From positions 1 to 64,000 of the forward strand of contig JAHDBJ010000027.1 in assembly GCA_020630435.1 (NCBI GenBank): a DNA stretch of 64,000 nucleotides, given 5' to 3'. The stretch is from Saprospiraceae bacterium (GTDB lineage: Bacteria; Bacteroidota; Bacteroidia; Chitinophagales; Saprospiraceae). The position numbers and the translations under genes were made by a program. Below, piece after piece: positions 53,735-63,219 of the stretch (positions are counted from its first letter, which is position 1; the number at the start of each line of letters is the position of its first letter). A model generated the notes under the pieces. That model ran no database searches. It had not been told where the DNA came from and saw only the letters and a program-made list of their open reading frames with translations.

Positions 53735-54688
53735 TTGACAAATACTAAGCAATCTTTTCAATTAAGACGAACCGTATTTCATGGATTTGAGCAATATATT
53801 TTAGAAGATAAAATCAATAAAAATTCTTTTGCAATAATGCCTCAAAAAGGGGCTAGTATTACAGAACTACAATTTGATGGAACTACGATATTAGATGGTT
53901 ATCAAACACTAGAAGAAATCAATCAGCGAAGTTGGAGCAAAAGCGCAATATTATTACCGTTTCCGAATAGACTGAAAGGGGGGAAATATTCTTTTGAAGG
54001 TAAAAACTACCAATTTCCATGCAATGAATTTGGTCGAAATAACCTTCATGGATTCCCGTATGATCTAAATTTTCAAGTGAGGCAAACTTATCAGAAAGAA
54101 AATTCGATTGGTATTGTACTAGGACATACGTATAACGCAATATATAATTACTATCCATTTTTCTTTGATATAGAGATAGATTTCTCTTTACAAAATGTTA
54201 ATCAATTTAAGGGAAAAGTGAAAATTCAAAACCAAGGGAAAAATAATATGCCCATAGGCTTCGGATGGCATCCATACTTCCAATTTGGAAAACAAGTTGA
54301 TGAAATCGATTTAGAATTACCATCCTTAAATGAGGTTATAGTGGATGAGGTGCAGATTCCAGTAGGAGAGAAGAAAATTAATAAAGCGTTTGAAGAAGAG
54401 CGAAAACTTGAAAGCACCTTATTGGATACTTGTTTCAAGCACTATGGGAATAGTAAAGATATTGTCGTAAAACTTTCTAGTGAAAAATTTCAATTAGTGT
54501 ATAGACAGGATGCTGATCCTTTTAAATTTGTGCAACTCTTTATACCACCTTCTAGAAAATCAATTGCAATAGAACCAATGACTTGTAATGTGAATGCCTT
54601 TCAGTCAGGAGATGGTTTAAAAATTTTAGCTCCCCACGAAGTATTAGAAGGGAGCTTTGACGTAACATTTGTAAAAAAAGAAATTTAG
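53735..54688 (+). CDS. Aldose 1-epimerase family protein
   Basis: The 317-residue protein starts at TTG, supported by an unusually good AAAAAAGGA just upstream (53723-53731). Family residues: LLPFPNRLKGGKYSFEGKNYQFP...NNLHGF (Arg and His), GFGWHPYFQFG (catalytic His), and SIAIEPMTCNVNAF (catalytic Glu). It interconverts sugar anomers, probably in the cytoplasm. Its last 4 bases overlap the end of the convergent DUF5362 gene. Confidence 0.92.
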   Translation: MTNTKQSFQLRRTVFHGFEQYILEDKINKNSFAIMPQKGASITELQFDGTTILDGYQTLEEINQRSWSKSAILLPFPNRLKGGKYSFEGKNYQFPCNEFGRNNLHGFPYDLNFQVRQTYQKENSIGIVLGHTYNAIYNYYPFFFDIEIDFSLQNVNQFKGKVKIQNQGKNNMPIGFGWHPYFQFGKQVDEIDLELPSLNEVIVDEVQIPVGEKKINKAFEEERKLESTLLDTCFKHYGNSKDIVVKLSSEKFQLVYRQDADPFKFVQLFIPPSRKSIAIEPMTCNVNAFQSGDGLKILAPHEVLEGSFDVTFVKKEI

Positions 54689-55152
54689 AGTCCGCTCATA
54701 CTACCTGCGAATATCGCAATCCCAATAAACATAAGGAAGTATAAAATAATCATGACAATAGTAAAAATGCCCATAAACTTGAACATTGATTTTAAACCTT
54801 CTAGTGATTGAGTTAAGTCTTCTGGATGATTCGTATTATGGTAACGAGTAGCTTTACTAGAAAATTTATACAAATAGTAGGATGGGACGAGGTAAACAAG
54901 ACCCAACAAAAGGTATACGATACCAATGAGTGAGGGGGCAAACGGAAAAGCACCAAATTCATCTCCCATTCCCATTGCTCCGCCCATTACAGCCATTCCT
55001 AGACCTGCTAGAATGATTAGACCTGAGAATAGAAATCCCATGATAGCTAGAAATTGACCCCATTTTCCTGCAGTATTTAGATGCACTTTGGAGACTTCAT
55101 TAAGTTGGTTTTCAGAATTTGCATAGTTTTCATCAATAATTCCTGTATCCAT
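54685..55152 (-). CDS. DUF5362-like membrane protein
   Basis: This 155-residue protein has three or four membrane segments (about 35-58, 72-95, 122-150) in the pattern KWGQFLAIMGFLFSGLIILAG, PSLIGIVYLLLGLVYLVPSYYLYKFSSKA and FMGIFTIVMIILYFLMFIGIAIF. It fits the DUF5362 group common in Bacteroidota, of unknown function. A Gly/Met-rich loop (AVMGGAMGMGDEFGAF) is unusual. Confidence 0.8.
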   Translation of the reverse strand: MDTGIIDENYANSENQLNEVSKVHLNTAGKWGQFLAIMGFLFSGLIILAGLGMAVMGGAMGMGDEFGAFPFAPSLIGIVYLLLGLVYLVPSYYLYKFSSKATRYHNTNHPEDLTQSLEGLKSMFKFMGIFTIVMIILYFLMFIGIAIFAGSMSGL

Positions 55153-55283
55153 GTTAAGTTGATTTTTTGATTAAGTAATATTTTGTAAAAATAAAAGATT
55201 ATTTGAAATAATTCCAGTAGGGAGAACGGTTAGAATAGTTATTAGTTGAAGAATAGAATGTCTAAGAAAACCCAATATGTTAA

Positions 55284-55943
55284 TTATCGAATTTGATTGA
55301 CTTTTCTATATATTTTTAAGCATTGAATTCCTTCGACAAACAAAAGAAGCACAATACCTAAAACTATAAACGCCATCCATAAATAACGAATATTCTGAGC
55401 ATAAGCGTTTAAGAAAGAATTACCAAGTAGAATATCAACAAGAATGATAAGTATGGCTACTAAATAGAGCAGGACGCTAATAGCTCTAGCCTTGCGCACA
55501 AATGGCACTTTCTCTTGAGACATTACCTTTCTTAGAAATCGTTTAACCAATTTATTTTTAGGATTAATTTTTACTAATTCTACTAGGATATGTTCTGCTT
55601 TTTTATAGTGATGTATTTGATAATATGCTGCTGCTTTTTGGTATAAAGTATGTTGATAAATATCAATATCCTTATGATATTGAATATTATGATAAATCGA
55701 TTGTTCGATAATACTATTGGATACTTTAATGAAGGTTGTATAGTCTCCGATTTTAAATAGAGCATCTCCGTAGGCAATGAGCAATTCAAAAAATTCATGG
55801 AATTCTAAATTCAAGATTTCATCTTCTCGACGTTCAAAAAAACGAATAACTGCCCTATGAGCATCAGGCTCAATTGCCTGAAACGTCTTATAGATTTGAG
55901 AAGGATTAGTATCTTGACGTAATTGCATTGTATTATAATTCAA
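55284..55943 (-). CDS. TPR-like protein with C-terminal membrane hairpin
   Basis: The 219-residue protein has a soluble helical part with TPR-like units (YQHTLYQKAAAYYQIHHYKKAEHILVELVKINPKN, about residues 105-140) and two C-terminal membrane helices (about 155-175 and 188-208). The start may be Met1 or Met6. It is probably a membrane-attached scaffold. No named family recognised. Confidence 0.72.
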   Translation of the reverse strand: MNYNTMQLRQDTNPSQIYKTFQAIEPDAHRAVIRFFERREDEILNLEFHEFFELLIAYGDALFKIGDYTTFIKVSNSIIEQSIYHNIQYHKDIDIYQHTLYQKAAAYYQIHHYKKAEHILVELVKINPKNKLVKRFLRKVMSQEKVPFVRKARAISVLLYLVAILIILVDILLGNSFLNAYAQNIRYLWMAFIVLGIVLLLFVEGIQCLKIYRKVNQIR

Positions 55944-56085
55944 AAACTAAGCGGAACTATAAATTTACTAAAATCTAAGAAAAGATGCTGTGATTTTTAT
56001 GCTTAAAGCTAGATTTTTTACAAAAAATAAACATTTATATAAAACATATAAAATACAAAATAAAAAAACGATTACTTTGCTAGCG

Positions 56086-56805
56086 TTAGTCTATTTTTTT
56101 ACCTGGGAATACCTTTACTGCTGAACCTTCTGCTACTAATAAATTGTAAGGTATTTGTCCATTTAAAAATTCCCATTCTTCTCCATACAATTGAGCAAAA
56201 TCTATATCGAGATAAAATCTTGTTTTTAGAGGATAGATACGCCATTTAGGATGTTCCACTTTATATTCAATTAAAGCTCCTTTTTTAGTTGTACCAAAGC
56301 CCCATTCATGTTCTTTGAAAAAATGTTCAGTAGAATATTCATCTGGATAATAAGGGGCATTTTCAACTTTAAAACGCCATTGGTGTTCTATGCTTTTATA
56401 TTTTAAAAAATGTTGAATATTAAGTTGTTGTTGCTCATCTATAAGCGTTTTAGAAGCCATATTAGCTCGTTTATAAGGTTCGTTATAGAGCCGATTAGCT
56501 ACCCAAGCAATGCAATGTTTGGGAACCCATTCTCGAATAAAAACGACCCCTCTTTTATAACCTTCGGGTGTTGTGCGGCGGACGTAAAACCGTAAATTGA
56601 CTTCAGGGAAATTGATATGGAAAGGAATCTTTAAACCTCTGACCTTTGTATTTAAAAAATCAAAAGCAACAAAACTGGCAAAAGTACGCCCTTTATATTG
56701 ATCCAGTTGAAGCCCTTTGGGTAAATATTTTTCTAATAAACTTGCTTCAACTTCGTAAGTTATTAAAATAAGATTTCGCCACTCTGCTGTTAAAAATGGT
56801 TTCAT
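56086..56805 (-). CDS. YqjF-like DUF2071 family protein
   Basis: The 239-residue protein has the DUF2071 core: WRNLILITYEVEASLLEKYLPKGLQLDQYKGRTFASFVAF and NFPEVNLRFYVRRTTPEGYKRGVVFIREWVPK. Function is unknown; the fold is acetoacetate decarboxylase-like. Its start overlaps the stop of the O-antigen ligase gene by 4 bases, so it is co-translated with the polysaccharide genes. Confidence 0.9.
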   Translation of the reverse strand: MKPFLTAEWRNLILITYEVEASLLEKYLPKGLQLDQYKGRTFASFVAFDFLNTKVRGLKIPFHINFPEVNLRFYVRRTTPEGYKRGVVFIREWVPKHCIAWVANRLYNEPYKRANMASKTLIDEQQQLNIQHFLKYKSIEHQWRFKVENAPYYPDEYSTEHFFKEHEWGFGTTKKGALIEYKVEHPKWRIYPLKTRFYLDIDFAQLYGEEWEFLNGQIPYNLLVAEGSAVKVFPGKKID

Positions 56806-58289
56806 GGAGTTTCAATCAGTTGCTTTTGAGAATTCTGTTGATTATATAAATCAATATTGATAAGTAGGGCAATATTCATAAAATAAAATGTACCAACTTT
56901 ATCGGTTTCTAGCATATCGTTGATAATTAGAATCAAATTAATGGCAATTAATGAAAGTAATATAGCCATCACAAGTGCTTTGATTTCAGGGTTTTGGCAT
57001 TGATGATATATTTGTTCACCACGATATAACGTAAATATAGTAAAACCAAGGAATAGAAGAAATCCAATAAATCCTTGTTCTACTAAGACCATGAAAAAGT
57101 AATTGTGAATACCAGATTTTTCGGGATTATCGCTGACGTAAGTGACAAATGAATTAACCGTATATTTTTTATAAAAATTATAAAAATTACCAGGACCAAA
57201 CCCTGTCCATGTTTCATCCTTACTCATATGAAGCCCTGCTACCCAGCGATATACTCGTTCCATGGTAGAAAGATCTTCTCCTTTAGTGGTTGCTGAAAGT
57301 AAGTCATCAAATTCATAGTGAGTAATTGTTTTTTCAAAATTAGGAGCATATTCTAAATACTGATTTTTCTGTATTAAAAAATGAATCATAAAACCCACAG
57401 ATAATAAACCTATTAGCATTGTATATTTTAACAATTTCCACCGAATGATGTATATGCAGAAGGGCATAACTAAAGCCGAAATAATAGCCACTCGAGTATA
57501 GGACAAATAGATAGCAGCAATAAAAATGATGAAGCTGCTAAGCATCCACCACCAAGGAGCAGAAAATTTTTTACTTCTATGTAATAGAAGCCCCACAAAA
57601 GGCAAGAATAGAACTAAAATACAAGCATAATCTACATGGTTACGGTAGATTGGTCGTAAAGCTTTATTGATATAAGCAAAAGAAAATCCTTCAGGAGCAT
57701 GCCAGAACCAAACATAAAAGATACTAATTAAAAGAGGAATGAATACAGTATTAAAAGCAATTTTTAATGCTTGTTGGCCTCTGAGTATATCGGCTACTAG
57801 GAAGAAAAAAACTATAATGTACCAAAACTTTGCGAGCAAGTACTTTAGTGAAACTATAAATAGATTGGAGTGTATTGTTGTAAAGATTATCCAACCAAGA
57901 TGTAATAGAAGGAGTAAACTAATAGGATGTGTTAAAAAAGAAGCAGCTATTTTTTGAGGATTTTCTATTAGTTTTATAATGAAAATCCCCATTAAACCTA
58001 TCATTAAAAATTCAGCAGGAAAATCGGTTGATAAACTTGAAGAAAAATCTAGTTCAACAGAAAAAGGGATAGAGAGTAATAGTAAATAAAAGATTTTAGT
58101 ATAATCAAAGATACTTTGATAAACAACTAAAATAATTAGAGGTATAACGAAAAGAAAATATAATTCAAATGCTACACCTAATAAGATGCTTATGATCAAA
58201 ATACAGGAAAAAGCAATAAACAACCACTTGGTTATAAGCGGGACAGAAGGAAAAAAATTAAGCTTTGCTTTGTGCTGCTCTGAAGGCAT
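56802..58289 (-). CDS. O-antigen ligase/polymerase-family membrane protein
   Basis: This 495-residue protein has about 11-12 membrane segments and a large periplasmic loop typical of the Wzy_C/WaaL family: TWTGFGPGNFYNFYKKYTV...SGIHNYFFMVLVEQGFIGFLLFLGF (about residues 360-425). It should join or polymerise surface glycans at the periplasmic side of the inner membrane. The chain-length gene ends 3 bases upstream, so they form an operon. Confidence 0.9.
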   Translation of the reverse strand: MPSEQHKAKLNFFPSVPLITKWLFIAFSCILIISILLGVAFELYFLFVIPLIILVVYQSIFDYTKIFYLLLLSIPFSVELDFSSSLSTDFPAEFLMIGLMGIFIIKLIENPQKIAASFLTHPISLLLLLHLGWIIFTTIHSNLFIVSLKYLLAKFWYIIVFFFLVADILRGQQALKIAFNTVFIPLLISIFYVWFWHAPEGFSFAYINKALRPIYRNHVDYACILVLFLPFVGLLLHRSKKFSAPWWWMLSSFIIFIAAIYLSYTRVAIISALVMPFCIYIIRWKLLKYTMLIGLLSVGFMIHFLIQKNQYLEYAPNFEKTITHYEFDDLLSATTKGEDLSTMERVYRWVAGLHMSKDETWTGFGPGNFYNFYKKYTVNSFVTYVSDNPEKSGIHNYFFMVLVEQGFIGFLLFLGFTIFTLYRGEQIYHQCQNPEIKALVMAILLSLIAINLILIINDMLETDKVGTFYFMNIALLINIDLYNQQNSQKQLIETP

Positions 58290-58292
58290 TTT

Positions 58293-59279
58293 CTAAGAAT
58301 TATTCATGACAGAATCCCAATTGGTATGTTTATATCTATCCAATAACAGTACGGCCAATACACTAAAAATAAAAGCAAGGATTATAGAACTTAAAACGAT
58401 AAGTGTTCGAGCAGGTCTTGATTTGACTAGCGGTATATTTGCTTTATCTTGAATATGTAAAGCTGAAATCCCCGAATTAAAAGCTGCTTTTAATTTATCA
58501 TGATGTTCAATTTCTTCTGCCAATTCTTTACTCTTACTTTCTAGGAGTTGTGTTAATACTTGTACATAAGACAATCCTTCATTGAATTGTTCGATGTTGT
58601 TATCTCTAGGACGAATATTCAGTAGATTACCAGCATTGTTTTCTTTTTTAAAATCTAGATATACCCCGTATTTGTACCTCAACTGTTTCAGACTATCGTT
58701 TAGTACAAAGATGTCGTTTTGTTTGTTTTTGATACTGGTTTCAAAGGTAGATAATAGTTTTTGTTGAGAATGATAATTTAAACGCAACGCCAATTCATCA
58801 ATCTTGTCTCTGGCAGCATTAGCCATTTTAGCAGCGAGCAGTGGATCTTTATCTTCTATTGTCAATTCTATACCGTTTCTGGCGTTTTTAATGACTTCGT
58901 AAAATTTTAAAAATTTTATACGCACTTTATATGCTGCTTTATCTTGAAATGTATCAATTTTATAATGTTTGTAAAGGTTGAAATTATCAATCATAAAATC
59001 AATCAATTCACCTGAACTGGCGATTGAAATCAATCTGTCAATATCATCTGCATCCCCATAAAAGTCTAAGTCTTTTTGAGATGTGCCGAATATTACACTA
59101 GGAGAATTAAGTGCAGGGTTAGAAGGGTAAAAAATAGTAGTGGCTCGATAATAAGTAGGTAACAATAAACTGATGATAATACTTCCTAGAGCTACTAGGC
59201 TACAAGTAAAAATAATGGGTTTTCTCCACCTATATAAGATACCGATGATATTAAGTAGATTATCTTGGTTTTCATTCAT
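58293..59279 (-). CDS. Wzz-type polysaccharide chain-length determinant
   Basis: The frame is open from 59327 and overlaps gcvT, but the Met at 59279 (MNENQDNLLNIIGILYRWRKPII) starts the family core and lies 13 bases after the gcvT stop (328 residues). Two membrane segments frame the protein (about 20-42 and 292-315). Between them lies a periplasmic helical part (LLNYH..LSTFETSIKNKQNDIFVLNDSLKQLRYKYGVY). No kinase domain is attached. It probably sets the length of glycans made with the downstream ligase/polymerase. Confidence 0.88.
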   Translation of the reverse strand: MNENQDNLLNIIGILYRWRKPIIFTCSLVALGSIIISLLLPTYYRATTIFYPSNPALNSPSVIFGTSQKDLDFYGDADDIDRLISIASSGELIDFMIDNFNLYKHYKIDTFQDKAAYKVRIKFLKFYEVIKNARNGIELTIEDKDPLLAAKMANAARDKIDELALRLNYHSQQKLLSTFETSIKNKQNDIFVLNDSLKQLRYKYGVYLDFKKENNAGNLLNIRPRDNNIEQFNEGLSYVQVLTQLLESKSKELAEEIEHHDKLKAAFNSGISALHIQDKANIPLVKSRPARTLIVLSSIILAFIFSVLAVLLLDRYKHTNWDSVMNNS

Positions 59280-59292
59280 AGAATTAGAGGAC

Positions 59293-60405
59293 TTATGTGT
59301 GTTTTTTGTAAAATGGCAGCTTGACAATTTTTGCTTTTAGTTTCTTATTTCTTACAGCGATAAAAATCTCCTGATCAATTTTCGCTAATTCTTTAGAAAC
59401 ATAGCCTAAACCTATTGGCTTATCTAATGAGGGAGACTGTGTACCAGAAGTAACTTGCCCAATTTCATTTCCATCTATATCTTCAATAAGATAACCATGA
59501 CGAGGAACACGTCGTTCTAAAACTTCAAATCCAACAAGTTTCTTTTTGATACCTTGTTTTTTTTGTTGTTTAAAAATAGACTTACTATTAAAATCGTCTT
59601 TTTGTAGTTTTGTTATCCATCCTAGTCCTGCTTCTAAAGGAGAAGTGGTATCATCAATATCATTTCCATACAAACAATAACCCATTTCTAAACGTAAAGT
59701 ATCTCTTGCTCCTAGTCCTATTGGTTTTATTCCATAATCAGCCCCTGCTTTAAAAATGGCTTCCCACATTTGTAGCATATCCTTATTGTCAAAATATAAC
59801 TCAAAACCACCAGCACCAGTATAACCTGTAGCAGAAATCAATACATTATCAACACCTGCAAAAGTTCCCTTCTGGAAAGTGTAATATTTCATAGCGTGTA
59901 GGTCAATATCCGTTAGCGATTGAAGGGTTGCTGCCGCCTTAGGGCCTTGTACCGCTAAAAGTCCCGTATTATCCGATATGTTGATAAGATGTGTCTCAAA
60001 AGTATTATGTTGACCTATCCATTGCCAGTCTTTTTTGATATTAGAAGCATTTACAACAAGCATATAGGCTTGTTCACCTTTAGCACATTTATCTTCTGGA
60101 AGCCTGTATACTAGAAGGTCATCTATAATTCCACCCGTAGCATTAGGAAAACAAGAATATTGGACATCACCAATTTTTAATTTGGATGCGTCATTAGAAG
60201 TAACTTTTTGTACAAGTTCTAAGGCCTGTTTTCCCTTTACAATAAATTCTCCCATATGAGAAACATCAAATACGCCTACATTTTCCCTAACCGTTTTATG
60301 TTCTTCTTGAATATTTGTATAAGAGATAGGCATATTATAACCTGCAAAGGCAGCCATCCTAGCTCCTAGTTCAATATGTTTAGATGTTAGAGCGGTTGTT
60401 TTCAT
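59293..60405 (-). CDS. gcvT: Aminomethyltransferase, glycine cleavage T protein
   Basis: GcvT transfers the aminomethyl carbon from the H protein to tetrahydrofolate. The 370-residue length and motifs fit: [38 protein letters not shown] (about residues 13-50), [22 protein letters not shown] (catalytic Asp), [16 protein letters not shown] and [22 protein letters not shown]. gcvH and gcvP are not in the window. It reads into the polysaccharide genes with a 13-base gap. Confidence 0.95.
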   Translation of the reverse strand: MKTTALTSKHIELGARMAAFAGYNMPISYTNIQEEHKTVRENVGVFDVSHMGEFIVKGKQALELVQKVTSNDASKLKIGDVQYSCFPNATGGIIDDLLVYRLPEDKCAKGEQAYMLVVNASNIKKDWQWIGQHNTFETHLINISDNTGLLAVQGPKAAATLQSLTDIDLHAMKYYTFQKGTFAGVDNVLISATGYTGAGGFELYFDNKDMLQMWEAIFKAGADYGIKPIGLGARDTLRLEMGYCLYGNDIDDTTSPLEAGLGWITKLQKDDFNSKSIFKQQKKQGIKKKLVGFEVLERRVPRHGYLIEDIDGNEIGQVTSGTQSPSLDKPIGLGYVSKELAKIDQEIFIAVRNKKLKAKIVKLPFYKKHT

Positions 60406-60461
60406 TTATTTTATATTTAGTTTATGGTATATTCATAGTTGCTTCTTGTAAAAAAATGTCA

Positions 60462-62459
60462 CTATTTAATCACAACCTTTGCAATTCGATCTCCAATTTC
60501 TAATTCATGAACGATAGTCATGCCCTCTACTACTTTACCAAAAATAGTATATCTACCATCTAGATGTGGAGTAGGAGAGTGGGTGATAAACCACTGTGTT
60601 CCTTCGGTATCTTTTCCCGCTGATGCCATACCAACATACCCCTCATTATCATATTTTAAAGAATTAAGCTCAGAACGAATAGAATAATCTTCACCACCAT
60701 AACCGTCTCCTCTAGGACAACCTCCTTGAACAACAAAATTAGGAACTACACGATGGATAACTTTACCATCATAAAATCCATCATTAGCGAGTTGGATAAA
60801 ATTAGCAACAGAACCTGGAGAATCTTTATAAAATAATTCTAGGATAATACTACCTTTTTCCGTCGCAATGATAGCACGAGAACGCTCATTGAGTTTTTCA
60901 ATTAAAGCCCAATCAATTGGATGGTTAAAGTCTAATTTTTTAAGATTGACTTTATCATTTCCAGCGATATAATCAATTGCTTTTTGTAGTTCATTATACG
61001 TTTCTATTTCTTTAGGTAGCGAAAGATTTTCCTGTGCCATCATCAAAAATGTTGAATCTGCCCAAATCCTTTTATAATTATTTTTAGGATTGGCAACAGC
61101 TCCAGATGCTAAAGCTATCATAGCAGGATCTTTACTTAAAATAGCTTCTCTCAAGTAGAATGAAATCTCTCTACGTACCCTATTACGGCTACCTTGGAAT
61201 AACTTGTCAAAAGCTGGTGTTTCAAGTATCTTAGTGATTGCCCCTACTCCCGCAGTTTTTATGATTGGAATATCGGCATTAAATGTTTTTTCATAAATGC
61301 GACGATAATTCCAACCGAATTCACCTATGGCCGATAAAATAGCCGCTTTTTCGTAGTTATTATTGGTTTCACCATAGCGTTTCCAAAGCTCACTACTTAG
61401 TCTAGATTTTGTTTGAGTCGCATAAAAGGGGAGCGTAGCCATTGCTGCTTCATAGAGTAATGCTTTTATTTGCCATCGAGATTCAGTCGCTGCTTTTAGA
61501 GCATAGTCCCGAGCATCTACTTCTAAACCTTTACTTTTTAAAAACTGAGCCGCAGTAGTTGCTACATGTATATTTTTATCTTCAAGAGCTTCATAAATTA
61601 ATGGACGAACAGAAAAGTAATCATAGTTTTTTAAGGCTCTAATAATATTACATTTTACACGATAATCGGGTTCTGTTCTAAATATATTAACCAATGTTTT
61701 TTTAGAGGTTTCTGTTTTAGTCTTTCCTAAAATAATGGCAAGATTCATTCGTAAGAAAGGATCGTTTTCTTGAAGCATATAGTTGTCAAAGGTATATTCA
61801 GAACTATCAATTTGAATATTTTTAGCACGGGCTAAATAATTAGAAGCAATATATTTTACACTCTGAGGAATATTAGGATTGATAAGATGATCAAGCATCT
61901 TTTTTGTGCCTGTTTCTGACGTTATTTGCCTTAGGGCATAACGATATATTCCCCAAGCTTGACCTTCTAATAATAAAGTATCGGTCTCTTGATACGTACG
62001 AATAGTTGCAAGATTTTCAAGCTGCTGTTCGCTGCCACATTTTCCAATGGCTTCTAATATGGAAGCATTAAAACGTTGGTTTTGCCCTAAACTATCAAAT
62101 TGAGCAAAAGATTTTATAAGAATACTTTCGCCTTTAGAATGCCGAGTTTGTCCTATCGCATAGGTTGCAGCAGAACGTATTTTTTCTACTTTGTCTTTTG
62201 TGAGTAATGCTAGACTATCGAGTGCTAGACTATCCTGTATAGATGCAAATGCCATACAAGCAGCATAACGATAGGTTGCAGTAGGATGTCTCAAATACTT
62301 GTACAAACTGTCTGTCTGCTGTTTATCTTGTAAACTATAAATATGTTGTAGAGCCTTGTCCGAAAAATTGAGGTCAACTTCAATACTAGAGTCATTTTCA
62401 TAAGGCATACAACTAGCCCATATAACAATTAATGTTAGGGGGAGTAGATATTTTTTCAT
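60462..62459 (-). CDS. Lipoprotein fusion of HEAT repeats and a cyclophilin-type peptidyl-prolyl isomerase
   Basis: I prefer the second Met (MKKYLLPLTLIVIWASC, 62459) for a clean lipobox (Cys17; 665 residues). Residues about 30-500 are a helical HEAT array (FASIQDSLALDSLALLTKDKVEKIRSAATYAIGQT; MNLAIILGKTKTETSKKTLVNIF). The C-terminal 140 residues are a cyclophilin: IIATEKGSIILELFYKDSPGSVANFIQLANDGFYDGKVIHRVVPNFVVQGGCPRGDGYGG...GTQWFITHSPTPHLDGRYTIFGKV. The active-site Arg in HRVVPNFVVQGG is kept. It is probably a periplasmic folding factor with a substrate-docking scaffold (inference). Confidence 0.92.
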   Translation of the reverse strand: MKKYLLPLTLIVIWASCMPYENDSSIEVDLNFSDKALQHIYSLQDKQQTDSLYKYLRHPTATYRYAACMAFASIQDSLALDSLALLTKDKVEKIRSAATYAIGQTRHSKGESILIKSFAQFDSLGQNQRFNASILEAIGKCGSEQQLENLATIRTYQETDTLLLEGQAWGIYRYALRQITSETGTKKMLDHLINPNIPQSVKYIASNYLARAKNIQIDSSEYTFDNYMLQENDPFLRMNLAIILGKTKTETSKKTLVNIFRTEPDYRVKCNIIRALKNYDYFSVRPLIYEALEDKNIHVATTAAQFLKSKGLEVDARDYALKAATESRWQIKALLYEAAMATLPFYATQTKSRLSSELWKRYGETNNNYEKAAILSAIGEFGWNYRRIYEKTFNADIPIIKTAGVGAITKILETPAFDKLFQGSRNRVRREISFYLREAILSKDPAMIALASGAVANPKNNYKRIWADSTFLMMAQENLSLPKEIETYNELQKAIDYIAGNDKVNLKKLDFNHPIDWALIEKLNERSRAIIATEKGSIILELFYKDSPGSVANFIQLANDGFYDGKVIHRVVPNFVVQGGCPRGDGYGGEDYSIRSELNSLKYDNEGYVGMASAGKDTEGTQWFITHSPTPHLDGRYTIFGKVVEGMTIVHELEIGDRIAKVVIK

Positions 62460-62465
62460 ATACAT

Positions 62466-62776
62466 AATCGTTTCGCCGTTCCTAAAATAATTATATTAGC
62501 ATTGTTCATTTTGGTCGTATTAATACAAATGCAATAGATAAAGGGGATATGTACTATATTAAAATTCGCACAAAAATAGGGGCTTTAAAGTTATATTTTG
62601 ATTTTAAGGACTTTTATTTTGGTCTTTGGTAAATATTATCTGTAGGTTCGTCGATAAATCACATTATTCGCTCCTATTTTTTGAGGTGATATGAAGAATT
62701 ATTTCTATTTTAAAAGTATATTTTTACTTTTGAGTTGTACTATTACTTATCATTTTTTCATTATAAAAAAAATAAT
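62466..62776. other. 311-base divergent intergenic stretch
   Basis: It lies between the HEAT-cyclophilin gene (minus) and the GlsB-type gene (plus). On the minus strand a TATTTTTG (62571-62578) matches the -7 consensus, about 110 bases before the lipoprotein start, with no -33 TTTG. Nothing else stands out. Confidence 0.4.
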
Positions 62777-63022
62777 ATGGACGGTTTATTGTATATGGTT
62801 TTAATTGGAGCAATAGCAGGATGGCTTGGTGGGCAAATTATGAAAGGTGGAGGGTTTGGTATTATTGGAAATATTATCGTTGGTATATTAGGTGGAGTAT
62901 TAGGCGGATGGTTGATGCCATTGTTAGGGGTATCATTTAGTAGTGGAGTATTAGGGCAAATCATTACATCAACAATAGGAGCAGTATTACTGATATTTTT
63001 AGCAGGGTTTATTAAGAAATAA
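62777..63022 (+). CDS. GlsB/YeaQ/YmgE-family small membrane protein
   Basis: I start at 62777 (MDGLLYMVLIGAIAGWLGG; 81 residues) as the earlier codons are not family-like. Three glycine-rich membrane segments are seen (GAIAGWLGGQIMKGGGFGIIGNIIVGILGGVLGGWLMPLLG and IITSTIGAVLLIFLAGFIKK). The family is stress-associated in enterobacteria; its role is unclear. A strong terminator follows. Confidence 0.92.
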   Translation: MDGLLYMVLIGAIAGWLGGQIMKGGGFGIIGNIIVGILGGVLGGWLMPLLGVSFSSGVLGQIITSTIGAVLLIFLAGFIKK

Positions 63023-63062
63023 TTCAGATTTTTGAAAATCTAGTTTTTAAAGAGTCAAATCT

Positions 63063-63095
63063 AAAATCTTATCTCTACTGAGATAAGATTTTTTT
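63063..63095 (+). terminator. Rho-independent terminator after the GlsB-type gene
   Basis: AAAATCTTATCTC TACT GAGATAAGATTTT forms a perfect 13-bp stem followed by a T-run. Confidence 0.9.
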
Positions 63096-63105
63096 ATGAA
63101 AATTA

Positions 63106-63133
63106 ATTTATAACGTAAAATTACGTTATAAAT
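63106..63133. promoter_or_regulatory. Perfect 28-bp palindrome, candidate operator of the BlaI-type repressor
   Basis: ATTTATAACGTAA and TTACGTTATAAAT are perfect 13-base inverted arms around AA. A third half-site (ACGTTATA, 63163-63170) falls inside the promoter spacer downstream. The sequence differs from the classic staphylococcal BlaI box, so binding is inferred from position and symmetry. Confidence 0.65.
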
Positions 63134-63145
63134 CGTATAAAATAG

Positions 63146-63176
63146 TTTGAAAACTGAAATAAACGTTATATCTTTG
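63146..63176 (+). promoter_or_regulatory. Bacteroidota-type promoter of the BlaI-type gene
   Basis: TTTG at 63146-63149, a spacer of exactly 19 bases, then TATCTTTG at 63169-63176, an exact match to the TTTG-N19-TAnnTTTG consensus. It lies 43 bases before the ATG at 63220. The spacer contains an operator half-site. Confidence 0.75.
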
Positions 63177-63219
63177 ATAATATATCGGTATCATATTCCA
63201 TTTTTATAAAAAAAAATGA

